Source: Hirudo medicinalis (taxonomy: Eukaryota; Annelida; Clitellata; Hirudinida; Hirudinidae). Taken from it: a DNA stretch of 64,000 bases. Below, piece by piece: positions 23,501 through 35,100 of this stretch. Position 1 is the first letter of the stretch, and each line of letters begins with the position of its first letter. The notes beneath the pieces were generated by a model. The model did no database searches. It was not told where the DNA came from and saw only the letters and a list, made by a program, of their open reading frames with translations. The translations under genes and the position numbers were made by a program. The stretch covers positions 1 through 64,000 of the forward strand of contig MPNW01000111.1 in assembly GCA_011800805.1 (NCBI GenBank). Reading direction: 5' to 3'.

Positions 23501-26500
23501 TTTGAGGTGAGCAGATGAATTTATGCTTGGTGTCGGAGATTATGCAGGATCGATTGTTAAAGCCTCGTGCAGTCTGATAATAGTTACTTTTCAATAACAT
23601 CCCTCCTCGTTATATCTCTGTTAATTAATTATTTTAATTATATTAATATATCAATTAATTATATATTAATCAATTATATTAATTGACCTGAATTAATTAG
23701 AAATTGGTAAATATTCCCCACAAACTCTACCAACCATTCTTGTGTTGATGAATATCCACAACGAGATTCTAAAAATCTGAATGATAATCTTTGATCAACA
23801 ATGGACATGTTGCTAGTTGATGGTTTGATATTTCTTGATTAAGCTGTCTTCCTCTACCTACCACACGGAGGTGAATGTTTTGCATTCTTATGCCTGGATC
23901 TTTGCTTCCTATGTTGTTTATTTCTTGCTTTTAGTTGACTAGATTCTTTTATCTTTTCTTCCTCTCTTTTTTCATGAGAAACTTCTGCAAAGGTTTTTTT
24001 TTACCTTGGCAATTTTATGCATCTCTTTATTCTCATCTTTCGTTCGAATTCCAGTCTTCGGTTTTATTTTGCTTTTAGTCAGTTTTTATGTTATATTTAT
24101 AGTACTTATGTACTTTTATGTATCTGAGTTACAATATATTCACTCAGAGTGTGCAATCCTTAAATTTCCATGTGTTTTGAAAAGAGCTGTAATTTTTAGC
24201 ACACTAACCTATTTTGTTGCATTCTGTAAATGTTGTCAGGTTTGAAATTATATTTTTTATATAAATCTGCTTTTGATGTGGATACATGAAATATTTTGTT
24301 AATGTTTATCAGTCTGCTCATAAACAATCAACAGGACATTGTTCTGTTTGTGATTTGAATGTCAAATCGGCTATTTCTTCAATTCAAAGGACTGTCGAGC
24401 GTCTGATCCATGCTGCGACCACAGGACGTGCCTCCTGAAACCCTGGGCAACCTGCAGAAAGGGTGACTGCTGCACCAATTGCACTGTAGGTATCTTTATC
24501 TTGTTAATAATTTTACAAGGATGATGGCAATAAATAATGGCTAATCGCAAGAACAACAGCACTGCCTGGGAATCATTACTTTGTTTTATTCAAGGTCAAA
24601 GTTCAAAGATCTTCCATGAATTTTCATTTATCATTTCTTCTAGCTATCACCGAGCAATCACGTGTGCAGAGAGATGAAGAGTTCTTGCGATGTTCCAGAA
24701 TTGTGCACTGGGAGCTCAGAAGAGGTGTTTGCATGTCGTCGATATTTTTGAGCTTTGTGTAATGAAAACAAAAATAAATTAAGCAAAAAAATAATGTACT
24801 AATAACTATATATTATATAGTTAACTAATAACTATATATTATAATAACTTACCTAATGTAATGCGGACATGATTTTATGCAGTACGTGGCAATTGATGAA
24901 TTTTTTCTTATATGCTTCATTTATTTACAATAATTTTTGATATTATTCATTAGTGCTGAACATATTTCTGCACTGGAAAAGTTTAATTGTTAAACAATGT
25001 CCATTCTTCAGTGTCCTGAGGACTCGTTGGTTCTCGACGGACAGCCTTGCCTGGAGATGGATGCAGGAGATTATGAAGTTGCCAACGAGACCAACGACGC
25101 AAAGGAGGGGGGTCTTTGTTACGAAGGAAGCTGTCGATCTTACGATCGGCAGTGTGCAGTCACATGGGGAAGCAGTTAGTAGATGATGGTAGCTTTGATG
25201 GTGACATCATTCCAGTGGTGATGATTATGATTGATTACTTTAGGTTCATCAAAGGCCTCAGATGGATGCTTCTCCACGTTCAACCAGATAGGAGCAATAA
25301 GCGGCCACTGTGGATCATCACCGATATCGTCATCATCATCATCACCATCAACTTTGTCATCTTCATTGCCATTGACTTCACTAGCAGCAGAGGAAATGTC
25401 ATCAGGACTAACGTTATCTTCGTCATCATCATCGCCTTCTTCACCACCTTCATCAGAATTCATCAAATGTTCTCAAAGGTTTCTATTAAAAATATAATTA
25501 GACAAACTTAGTTATTTTATGATATTCAAAAATAAAAATGTGAAAAGCAATTCTCTCCTCTGCCTCAATGAAGGGATGTCAAGTGTGGTCTTCTCCATTG
25601 CAAAGGGGGTCCCCAGAAACCGCTCGTCGAAGACACCGCCAGTGTCCTCTTCGAAACCACGATCACTTCTTTTGGCAAGTCCTACCAATGCAAGTTAGTT
25701 GCATGATCGTAATCAAGGCTTGACAAATTTATTTTAAATCAGTTCTAAATGTCTTGTGGTTAAAAACTCTGGCATATTCAGAATACAAGTTATTGGTTGA
25801 CATTATTTGTATTTAGCCGAATTTTTGTGTACCTCATGTGTCCGAACAGGCGCTTTATAAATGCTCTATCATTTACATAGCACCACTGTCCAAGGGCTGG
25901 GTTGCGAACACACTGCATTATGACTGTTGCCATTGCGGCTGCATGCAGGAATGCAGCCCATTCGACCAACCTGCACTCCCAGCCTATCTATTTCTCTGGC
26001 TGTTTTTTTTTTCTATTTAAAGGCAGAATCAATGCTTTTTTGGTTGAAACAACTCTTTTGATATTATGTATGCAGAACTGCATTAAAGGCTGTTAAGCTA
26101 CCAATCACAATACGGCAATGCATCAAACAATGTGAACATATTTCCAGAGTTCTCAGCAACCCCAACAATCCTCAGCACCACCTCGTTGAAGATGGAAGTC
26201 CTTGTTCCTGGGACTCCATGTGCATCTCAAACAAATGTATTCCAATAGTGGAGGTGGTGACCGGTAGCGTTCATTGTCCTCGTGGGGAAAACAACCTGAC
26301 CTGCTCGGGAAATGGAGTGAGTGAAAAATAATGGTCGTCATTTCCGTAATTTTGTCGCGACATAATTATCGACTTCGTGTCAATTTATTTTGTCAATGTC
26401 CACGACCTTGATTGTTTGCAATTATTGAAAATGTGTGAACTTTTAACTTATTTGGTGCAAATGGTATGCATTGCAATACTTATTGCATGTTACAGGTGTG

Positions 26501-28887
26501 TACAGATAAACTGGAATGTTTCTGCAACCGACGATTCTCTGGCCACGATTGCAGCTCACCTGCCAACAAAACCAAAGTGCCTTTGACTCCAGCTGATGAA
26601 TTTCCTGAAGCTTCCAATGCTGAGGAGGATTCCCAGTCTTACTACAACAGCAGCGCATTCAATAAGACTAATGGAGGTCTGAATTATCTCTCGATGGATT
26701 GCATCCATTGACAATATCTTTTGCATTTATTCTGGAAAATTAACTTGCTTTGACAACTTTGACATTAATTTCTTGGTTTTCTTTGAATAATTTTTACTAT
26801 TTTATAGCACCATTATTTTGCTCAAATTATGTTAAAATTTATTAGTTTTATTTTGTTTTAGTGGATAAAGTTGCTCTTGACAACAGCAGAAATGCAGCCA
26901 ATGCGATATGGCTCCTAGGTGCCATGAGTTGTGTCATTGTTGGTGCATCTGCCATTCTCATTCTTTGCCTTATTTGTTACAGGTGAGAATCAGTTTTCTA
27001 TTTACTAATAGTAAAAGTAAAGTATAACAACAACAACAACAACAACATTTCACACTTACATGTAAGGTGATTACTTCCACGATGGTCATAATGATTTCTT
27101 CAATTTATTTTATGAAGAAAATTTACTTTGCATTACTGCTTATTAGGAGAAAAACTCCAAAGTTGACAAAGAAACAGCAAATATGTCAACTAAGGAACCA
27201 ATCGCTGATGTGCAAATCAGGTTGTGAGACCAGTTCAAGGGTCAACAGAATCATTTCATTTGGAAGTTTGCCATCCTACAGGTAAGAAGTCCATATGAGG
27301 ACATAAGTGGCTTTTTAATTGCCACCAAAAGCCTGCCCTGAGTGGGACCGATGAACTGAGGCAGAGAATATTGCTGCATAATATTAAATCGTTACACGAC
27401 CAGTACGAGTTATTTTAATAACTTGTTTGGAGCTATAGTATTACTTTAGTTGATGGCTTTATTATATCTTTATGTATTTTATATATTACACTGCATTGTT
27501 ATTTGACATCAAAATATGAATTTAATTATTAAATTATTGATTCATAAGAGCCGACAAACTGAGAAAAGCCATGAAAGGATCAAATCACAGCGAGACAGAG
27601 AGCGAGAAGAGCAGCAAAAGAAACAGTGCCGAAGTAAACGTCAAAGTAGGAAAAGAGGTAAAGGCCACCTATTTGCCGCTCCCGGATCCGCCCGACAAGG
27701 GCATCCTCAAAAGGCCAGAGAGCAAAGATCAAAGAAGAAATAGAGCCGCAACTCGAGAGGAGGCTGCTGCCAACACGGGAAGTGATGTCAGCAGTATTCC
27801 TGGTGATGCAGCATTATGTGGTAGTGGCATACCAAAGAGGGAAAGGGTTAATGATGGAAAGAAAGTAAGGAACGGAATCGACACGCCCTCTGAAAGTTCA
27901 TCGATCGGCCAAAATGCAAACCACTCGAGAGATGAATTAAAGTCTGTCAGAAATTCATTGGTGACCATGCCTGACATCCTACCAAAAGTACCTGAGCACA
28001 TCAAGCCAATGGAGGTGAAAGGTAATTTATTTGAAACCAACAAAAGAGACAATTCCAAAATTTTAAGCCAAAACATTTCAATAGCAAGTGACTCGAAAGA
28101 TGAGACTAAAAGTATGGTTGGTGAAAAATTTTCTAAAAGATCAAAGATCGGGAGAAATGTGACCGAGGAATGTTCTTTTGTCGATGGAACTGGGACCTTG
28201 TCCTCCTTCTTATCCACGAGTGATCTCGAAGCTTCTCCTCGCCCAATTGCTCCTGCCCCTTCATTGTGTTCAGAATACTCACCACAATCTTTACCCACTT
28301 CAAAGGCTGCTCCTGTATCATTCAGTTCCCAGCCACTTGTTATTCCCAGAGCTGAACAGCAAAATAATCTCAAATCTTTTGTAAAGGATGAAGCATCATC
28401 ATCATCATCTTCACCAAACTCTTCTTGTTCCACCTTCACTTCGTCGCTTTCAGAGGCCTTAGCCCACGATCCGTCACACATTTCTGAGATTAATAATAAA
28501 ATACGAGACGCGTCCTTATTGTCTTCGAGAAGGTCTGCCGATCGAACGACTAAGTGTGCGATAAAGGAAACTGAGAAGCAAACCAATCCTGTTGGAGTCT
28601 CTGTGTGCAGTCATGGAGAATCGCTGGCATTCTTGAATTCTCGAACTGCTCAGACTTGCGCTTGTCACCATCGAGATGAAACGCCAACCTCACTGCCGTT
28701 GAAAAGTTGCTGGGACTCGCAGGAGCAGTCGTTCACTAAGTCCACGAATTGTTCCTCACCTCAACATTTAGAAAAACTTGCTAATAGGAATAGGAATGCC
28801 AATGCCGACGTTTTTAAGCCAGATCCCAGGGGGGCCTATACCAAAGCCCCGGGTTCTCCCGGTGCACCCGACGATGATGAAGATTGA
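17554..28887 (+). CDS. ADAM metalloprotease-disintegrin, meltrin (ADAM9/12/19)-like, probably catalytically inactive; 23 visible exons
   Basis: This is a type I cell-surface adhesion protein. Exons: 17554-17715, 18107-18210, 18618-18675, 18979-19073, 20102-20154, 20381-20472, 21166-21237, 21353-21522, 21776-21857, 22082-22187, 22427-22460, 22603-23062, 23438-23506, 24390-24485, 24644-24724, 25012-25174, 25244-25478, 25574-25693, 26148-26316, 26496-26676, 26862-26982, 27147-27281, 27549-28887. All phases match, giving about 1398 residues; the signal peptide is not seen. Order: prodomain; metalloprotease with HMLGHAIGLEH (catalytic Glu replaced by Met); disintegrin (ECGNGILERGEECDCG, CREMKSSCDVPELCTG, a variant of the Rx6DLPEF integrin motif); cysteine-rich domain; EGF-like CTDKLECFCNRRFSGHDC; one membrane span (LLGAMSCVIVGASAILILCL); a Ser-rich cytoplasmic tail without a PDZ-type end. 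Exons at 18.98, 20.1 and 20.4 kb are less certain and need GC donors. The ELCTG and CSQRDVKCG segments fit meltrins better than ADAM22/23. Confidence 0.92.
19591..19680. repeat. 30-bp tandem repeat, three units
   Basis: Three head-to-tail 30-base units (GAATTACGAATAATTTGTAA plus TGxTGTTGTT) start at 19591, 19621 and 19651. The last two differ at one base. A partial, partly inverted echo (ACATTACAAATT) follows at 19689. It lies in an ADAM intron. Confidence 0.9.
22127..22159 (+). other. ADAM zinc-binding site lacking the catalytic Glu
   Basis: Codons read His-Met-Leu-Gly-His-Ala-Ile-Gly-Leu-Glu-His. The consensus is HExxHxxGxxH. All three zinc-ligand His residues and the Gly are kept, but the general-base Glu is Met (ATG). 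Confidence 0.95.
22603..23062 (+). other. ADAM exon with His-rich and Asp-rich inserts
   Basis: This 460-base exon encodes the end of the metalloprotease domain (CSLHDF, matching the family's WSNCSxxDF segment). Around that core it adds a Ser/basic run, a His cluster (HSHDNHHHRHRHPHFH), a second His/Gln run, and an acidic run (EDDDDGSYDDD). The phases of both flanking introns fit, so the inserts are part of the message. Confidence 0.85.
23600..23710. repeat. AT-rich palindromic stretch in ADAM intron
   Basis: TTAATTATATTAATATATCA is followed by near-mirror copies of ATTAATTATAT and ATTAATTGA. It is self-complementary over much of its length. Confidence 0.6.
25244..25478 (+). other. ADAM exon with Ser-rich insert in the cysteine-rich domain
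   Basis: The exon starts with the conserved ASDGCF and ISGHCG and ends with KCSQR, which continues as DVKCGLLHCKGG in the next exon. Between HCG and KCSQR, where other ADAMs have about 8-10 residues, it carries about 50 residues dominated by Ser, Pro and Leu. They are encoded by TCA/TCG/TCT repeats. Confidence 0.85.
25838..25985 (+). repeat. SINE-like dispersed repeat, copy C
   Basis: GTGTACCTCATGTGTCCGAA and ATCATTTACATAGCACC lead into GGGCTGGGTTGCGAACACAC, GACTGTTGCCATTGC and TGCATGCAGGAATGCA. The blocks are shared with the 59.9 kb copy. It lies in an ADAM intron. Confidence 0.85.
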
Positions 28888-30480
28888 AGTGAATAATTTC
28901 TCAGGAACCGCAATTTGATGAAAATCCTTCCATCACCACGACCCTAACAGTAACTTCCACGTATTATCAATTGTCTTATTGCTGTTGATAACTGAAAGAT
29001 GTGATGATGCAACAGTTCTTCTATTTTGTGGAATCGGACGGCAACAACAACAACAGTATTTGTACGAATATGGCTCATTTGTCTGAGTTGTGATTAGTTT
29101 CTTGAACCATCGTAGCTATTGGCAGCTATTATATCTCATGTCGTAAGGTTGCAGCGGGTGCTATGCTAAATGCATTTAGCATCCTGTCCAGTCTGTTGTT
29201 TTGATTCAATGCAAATTTATTCGAGCATCGGAAAACCTCAGGACGCGAATACTTTATGATTGGCTTCTTTTATTTCGGGTCAAATCCTTTTGGTCGACTT
29301 TGTTTCTTGTGTTTAATGCTAATGGGTTTGTTTGTTTTTGTTTTTAAAATGTGGTTTGCCCCTATGAAGATATCTCTGCTATTCATTGTCTTACTCATTG
29401 TCTTGTCCTTTGTTACTTTGTATCGAAGGTTTCTCCCTGTTTCATTGACCTTGTTTGATTGTGTACCCAAAAGTATTACTTCTTCCTTAAGACTGTGTCT
29501 CTTGTCTTGTGTTTCTTTGTTCATTTTCTAGATTTCCAGTCAACTGTTACAAGTCCAATACAGAATTAGATTTTGATCTGTAAAGGTTTGTTAATTGTCA
29601 TTTCTTTGAATGGTTTTTATTTTAAAATCATGCAAGTTATCCAAAGATCCAATGTCATTCATGCATCAAAGAACGTTTTATTGGGGCACGATCGGTGAGG
29701 GTTCTGGTAATTAATTAATTAATAATAATTGTTAGCAAACTTTGAGAAAAGCTGATGCATTTATTGTCTGTAAAGCAAGCATTTTTGGTCCAATTATCGA
29801 TTTAATTCATTACCGTTGTTATTATTATTGGGCATTATGCTCGGACTCTTAAGATAATTTCTTATTTGATCAGAGAGCAAACTGATACATTGGTAAAATT
29901 TTTAGTCCCAATCCTATTCTTGCTTTAAAACTGCTTCATTCTGTGATCCAGGGTTCTTTGAAGTTCGTGCTTTTTATTTGCAGTGGTATGTGTTACAAAG
30001 GTTATGGCACTCATCATCATCATCATCATCATCATCATGTTGCTGCTGGTATGATTTTAAATCGTGTTTTGGTTCCTCTTTGGAAGTTATTTCAGTGGTT
30101 ATGATATCTTTGCCAAGGTTGCCAAGGTATTTGTAGCTTGGCATTTTTTCTTTCCATTTGGAAGGCCAAAATTTTTGTCAGAAGTTTACATCCTAAGTGT
30201 TCCTTATTGAGTTATTTTCTTTGAATATTTTGCTTCTATTTGCTCATTTGTGTTTTCTCAATCTCATGTTTATAGATGCCATGTTTATTTGATGTCAAAT
30301 AAATTTCATCAAACATCAGCTTTTAAATGACAGAGATTCATTAATAAATACCTAGAAATCCTTAAAAACATGTTGCGATCCTTGCCAGCTTCCGGCTGTG
30401 GAGGTGTGAATGATTAAGTCGGAAACCAGGTACCAGAAATTTGAATTATGTTGCAATATTTAAAAATTTGCTGAGGTAAA
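28888..30480 (+). other. Presumed ADAM 3' UTR and intergenic DNA
   Basis: There is no coding exon. A (ATC)n microsatellite lies at about 30010-30038. The first convincing AATAAA on the plus strand that I noted is at 30298-30303 and could end the ADAM message, giving a long 3' UTR of about 1.4 kb. Confidence 0.4.
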
Positions 30481-30482
30481 CT

Positions 30483-31002
30483 TTAAAAATGCACGCTTTC
30501 TAATTTTATTAAATTTGCATTCGAATTAATTAAAGAACTAGATAGAGCGCTTGGATTGGCTAGTCGGTACCGCTGGCGCTCCGGAAGCGAAAGCTCGTTC
30601 CGCGTTTTCTGGGACGTTGTTAAGCCACGGAAAATTGAGTGTTGGAATGGAAATATTGGGTAAGCAAGTTTCATATTTATTTTTATTATTTGAATACATA
30701 GGCTGTAGGGCCCGTTAATCTGTCAACTATCGATTATTAAGCAATTGAGCTCAACTCGTTGCTTGTGTCGATGTTTTGCTTTATTTTACTGATGATAGTG
30801 GCAGTTAATTCGTGTGGTTCCACAAGCTTAGTGATAGAAGTGTCTTGCATAGAGAAATACGTTAAATTTTGTGTTTTATTTAAGTTACAGCATTGGACCG
30901 TCGGAATTCGAAAGCAAACAAAAACCACTAGAAGCAAGGAACTCTATAAACAAAAAGTTTAACTTGACTGTTTTGCTGACAGATGGAGCTAGATTATATC
31001 AG
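30483..31002 (+). CDS. Doubtful two-exon coding candidate
   Basis: A plus-strand frame opens after 30490 and reaches a good donor (GG before GTAAGC at about 30659). It includes LDRALGLASRYRWRSGSE and VFWDVVKPRKIECWNGN. A second stretch, 30891-31002, has a TTACAG acceptor and a GTATGT donor, and joins in the required phase to read GSIGPSEFESKQKPLEA and KKFNLTVLLTDGARLYQ. I recognise neither part. No initiating ATG is visible in frame, and later exons were not found before the transposon relics begin. The first part lies in a small GC-rich patch. Confidence 0.25.
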
Positions 31003-31399
31003 GTATGTGGTTGTAGCAGACTGATCCAATCACACGATTTCTGCTATTTCATTTTCTTTCAAATGATGTATGGCTTACATCATTTGGAAGATGAGTTTTG
31101 GAACGTCTGTAATGACTCTGGATGTAGCTAAAGCAAATACGGGAGGCAGAACAGACCGCTATTAACCTATTATAACGGACGACAAACACAAACTTCTGTG
31201 CCAAAATAATCGCAAGAAGTTCACCTCAAGAATCGAACGGAAATTACAAATAATTCTAACTAAATAAGAGTTCAGGTGCAGAATTTCAGACTCAAAATTC
31301 TCACTACAGTTGGACTACTACTACTACTACATGGAGCATGTAGTTCTTTGAAGCACAGCTTGCAACTCGCACATTTGTGAGTATCTTATGATAAAAATG

Positions 31400-32070
31400 T
31401 CGGAGGCCGCGGAGGCGGCATCGTGCTGGATTTGGGAGATGAGAGGCCGCAAGATTTGCTAAGATCAACGGGTGTGGCCCACCCCCTGAGAACGTAAGGA
31501 GTTTGGGCCGAAACGTTCACTCTTCTGATGTTTCCCTGTGGGTGCGCTCCTTGGTAGGAGTTTCTTAGTACTAGTGATGGGTCAATTAAACTCGTAGCAA
31601 CAATGTTTTTAGATCCAGGCTTCAAAATTAGTCGAGGTGGCTAGTTTTGCTTTTCCCGATGCTGACTTCTGGCTCTGATGTCCTCGCGCTCGCACAAAAA
31701 GCATGGCATTTTTATGTAGCCTTTCTGCTGATCAAGCAGCTTACAGATAACTTTAAGGTCTCCACAAACCGTCCAGTTACATTCTGTGTATCTAATCTTG
31801 TTCAAATTGAAGATTTTCGTAGATTTCCTTTAGCCTTGTTTAGTATGCTCCTGGAACGGATCCATATTCATTTCCATTGTGAAGTAAAACAGCTTTCAAA
31901 TTAGTTTTAGATGAATCAATAAACAATCGGCATACAGGAACGTTACAGCAAAAAATCAAGTCATCATCTGCTGCAAAATAAGATAGAAATTCTTCTTCAT
32001 GAAGTCGGTACCATGAGTATGTTGTACCTGGAGCCAGTAAATTTCTTGCATTTAATCTCAAACCAAGATG
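31400..32070 (-). mobile_element. Relic of a repeat-borne ORF family of unknown class
   Basis: Broken minus-strand frames read FLSYFAADDDLIFCCNVP, CRLFIDSSKTNLKAVLLHNG, then WTVCGDLKVICKLLDQQKGY and MPCFLC, then KPGSKNIVATSLIDPSLVL. From memory these blocks match, in order, a multicopy uncharacterised protein family found in hydra, aphids and other invertebrates. Internal parts are missing and several frames are used, so it is dead. I cannot name the element type. Confidence 0.5.
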
Positions 32071-33628
32071 CTCTGCAGTCTTTTGTCAGTTTCAATTCTC
32101 TCAGTCATTGGTTTTTTCCCTTTGCTTCAAAGTCTTAACGATTCAACACAAGTCGACAGACTTTATGCGGAGCCCAATTTGTCCTGATCTCAAAGTTTTA
32201 AGAACAAAATACGTTTTATACGCTTGGTTAACGAAGCCAGTAATGTTATGTCGCTGCTTTTTAATGACGTAACTGCCACATATATAGCAGAAGATGTCAA
32301 CAATATTTTTAAAACCTCTCGAAGCCGTTCAAATTAAAAATTATCTAGTGACATTTACCGCAAGACCATAATTGGACAAATGAATGCATTTAATCCAAAC
32401 CGCTTATTTATAGTGTCAAAATTCAGCTGACGTCAGCATGCTCTTTAGAAATTTATGCGCCGGAAATTATAATTCTGGGCAGCTTCATGTATCTTTTTCA
32501 AACAAAAACTTTTTCTATCTGAAAGAGCTGTTTTTGCCTTTTGTACTTTTTGTTCAGAGAGGAATAATTTAGGAAGTATGCAATCAAAATGTCCAAATAT
32601 CCGAGTCTGAAAATAATTTGGCCATGATGGATATCTGAGGTTTTTCAGCTTCAATTATTGTGATCTTCTCTGAAGTTGGTTTCAACAATGTCAAAAGATC
32701 ATAACTTAAGATTGAGGCTTTCATCTCTTTAGAAATGACTGGGCTTCGTTATCTACTACCAATTGTTGCAATTAATTTTTGTGCTGTTCCAAACTTTCAA
32801 AACAAGTGACATTGGAACCCCATCTAGTTTTGACTCAATGCAACAGTGGTTTTGTTGGATGTACTTTTGATTTCAGTATTGCTTATAATTTGTATACTGG
32901 GTGATTATTTAACAACATCTTCTAAAATGACAGCCACATTTTAACCTGAAACAAAATTCTAGGGCATATGTTTAAAATTATCAATGTCAGGATGAAATAA
33001 ATCACATTTAATTGATAAGTAAGAGGCAGTCTCTAGTGACCCATTGCACTACCATAGATAGTCTTAAGACAAGAGCAGGATCGTGCATGCGATGCTGTCG
33101 TAGTCTACTACTGCAACTCTTATCTCTGTGGCACCAGTAGTGTTTTTGATTTTGGGCAATTTTTTTGCAACTCTGGTTTCGAGTTTTTAGATTTAAAATC
33201 CTGGTTTTCCAGGGTTTCTCTATCCATACCCAAACTTATTTGCTATTAACAGGTAAAGAATTTTTGTGCTACAAGGTACAGATAGATTGTAGATGATATA
33301 ATATTTACTAACCAAAACCTTTTAAAAATAATAGGATATTAAAATTGACCTAGTATGATAAAGGTTATTTTTCAAGATAACTTAAACAGTACAAAGAGTG
33401 CAAGAAAAGAAGACAGGAAAAATACGCTGGGATTACAAAGAAGTATAAGTTACAGACATCTGCTGCTTCCTGAACAATGATTCGATTGTCAAATAAGGGA
33501 ATATGAAGTGATAAAAGTGATTTGATAACGAGGTATGATTAGAGTAAATAAATATTGAAAGTTTCACAAAATGCCAAAGGCCAATTTTATATACCACATA
33601 CAGACATATATGATAAGGTTAATAGATT

Positions 33629-33889
33629 TTATTTTCTATAAAACTTCCGTAGCATCATCATTGCACTCAAAGTGTCATCATTAAGTCGGTTTCTTGGTTT
33701 ATTTGCAAAGAGGGTCGTTACAGAAAAAGATCTTTCTGCTTCCACTGAAGTTGGCCGAATTGTTGTCAAATATCTGTAAAGTTTGTCCAAGTCTTCAGGC
33801 CTTTTCTTAGTTGCTTGAAACAACTGAATTTCCTTAATTTTCTGAAGCAGTTGATTCCAGATCAACACCACCGCCGCCACATTTGTCAT
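33629..33889 (-). mobile_element. hAT transposase C-terminal dimerisation domain, relic
   Basis: An 86-codon minus-strand open frame contains TSVEAERSFSVTTLFANKPR and NRLNDDTLSAMMMLRKFYRK. These match the order of the hAT-family dimerisation domain (TS-x-E-x-ER-x-FS, then RN-RL, then LR). The rest of the transposase is not visible next to it, so this is a fragment. Confidence 0.75.
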
Positions 33890-34261
33890 TTTTTTATTTT
33901 AGGTGCACTCTCGGAAACATCTTTATCGTCTATAGGTTGAGCCAAAACTAAAGAGCTCGCAGAATCCGTTCGGGTTTTCTTGTTCATCCACCTCATCATG
34001 AAATTTCTTACATTCACTTATTCGCGTTTTAACATTTTTGTATGTCAAAAATGATATATAATGATATATCATAAATGATACATTAATCATGATGTATATT
34101 AGCTAGCCCAGTACTATGAAGGAAAGATGATTATCCACAACACTTTATTTATAACAACGACAATACTAAAACATACAATATCCAGCTGGAGAGTAAGAGT
34201 AACTTAGATAATGAGATATAAGGACCGTGCAGTAAGGGCATTTATACTCTTATGATCTCTC

Positions 34262-34318
34262 TGATAGTTTTTATTTATTTATTTATTTATTTGATTAACT
34301 AAGATGATTTGGACTCTC
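34262..34318 (+). repeat. Fragment related to SINE-like repeat copy E
   Basis: A (TTTA)n tract followed by TTTGATTAACTAAGATGATT and TGGACT closely matches the inverted copy near 61.1 kb, which reads (TTTA)n, TTTGATTAAAG and ACTAAGATGATTTGGACTT. Confidence 0.6.
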
Positions 34319-34539
34319 TGATAGTCTTGCAGAAGTCTGACCTTTTATCGGACGTTAGATACTTAACATCCCCTGAATTCCTTGTTGTTCCTTTTGAAAG
34401 TATGAGCCTGACATTCGACATCCATAGCAGATGCAATCACCGCTATGATGCCCCAACACATGGAATTTAGTTTCCTGGTTGCTTAGGGGATGTGAACCCC
34501 CTGTTAGCTGATTGTTCTCAAAATTTTTGGGGATGAACA

Positions 34540-35100
34540 CCCCATATGGCACATCTACCTATTCTATTAATTCTCTACAATTCACCCAAAATAACCTTGC
34601 CAAACTCATTCTCCTTGATCCTAGCCTCAGCAGCTCTGAATACCTGATGCAATTTCACTGGTGGCCCATGCATCTTTGCATCACCTTCAAAATATCACTC
34701 ATCATTTATCACACTAGCTATAGCCAACCCACCCTCAACCATCTCAATCACCGCTGCCACATAACTGACCACCTTCGTTCATCTTCCGCCATTCACCTAT
34801 GCCAACCAGCCTGAAGATGATCTCTCTTCAACCGAGTCTTTTTATGTGCTAACAAAAGCGCCTCTCGCACTATTTTGGGTGGACTAATTGTTAATTTAAC
34901 TAAGTGCTCTCCACTTGCCGATGAAATGGCTGGCTATTTGAGTGGATATAGTGCTTGAACAATCGAATCATATGTTGCTGAGAACATTCATCCATCTCAA
35001 GAGTTCCGAAGGACGAGCTAGGTGGCATTTCACTTTTTCCAGAACTCCGTTCAGGTGTTACTCGTTCAGCCGCCTACACTCCCTCCATTCACCCGATAAC
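34540..35100 (+). mobile_element. Non-LTR retrotransposon reverse-transcriptase C-terminal relic
   Basis: The frame from 34512 reads LQFTQNNLAKLILLDPSLSS, then FHWWPMHLCITFKISLIIYH, then DHLRSSS. This follows the LQ-x-QN, LHWLPV-x-x-R-I-x-FK and LRSSS pattern at the C-terminus of many LINE polymerases. Key residues are eroded and later frames are broken. Confidence 0.55.

Noticed and set aside
27729..28586. 285-codon minus-strand open frame opposite the ADAM tail exon
   Set aside because: It is the complement of a well-supported coding exon with Ser/Glu-rich content that keeps the opposite frame open. It has no splice or family support.
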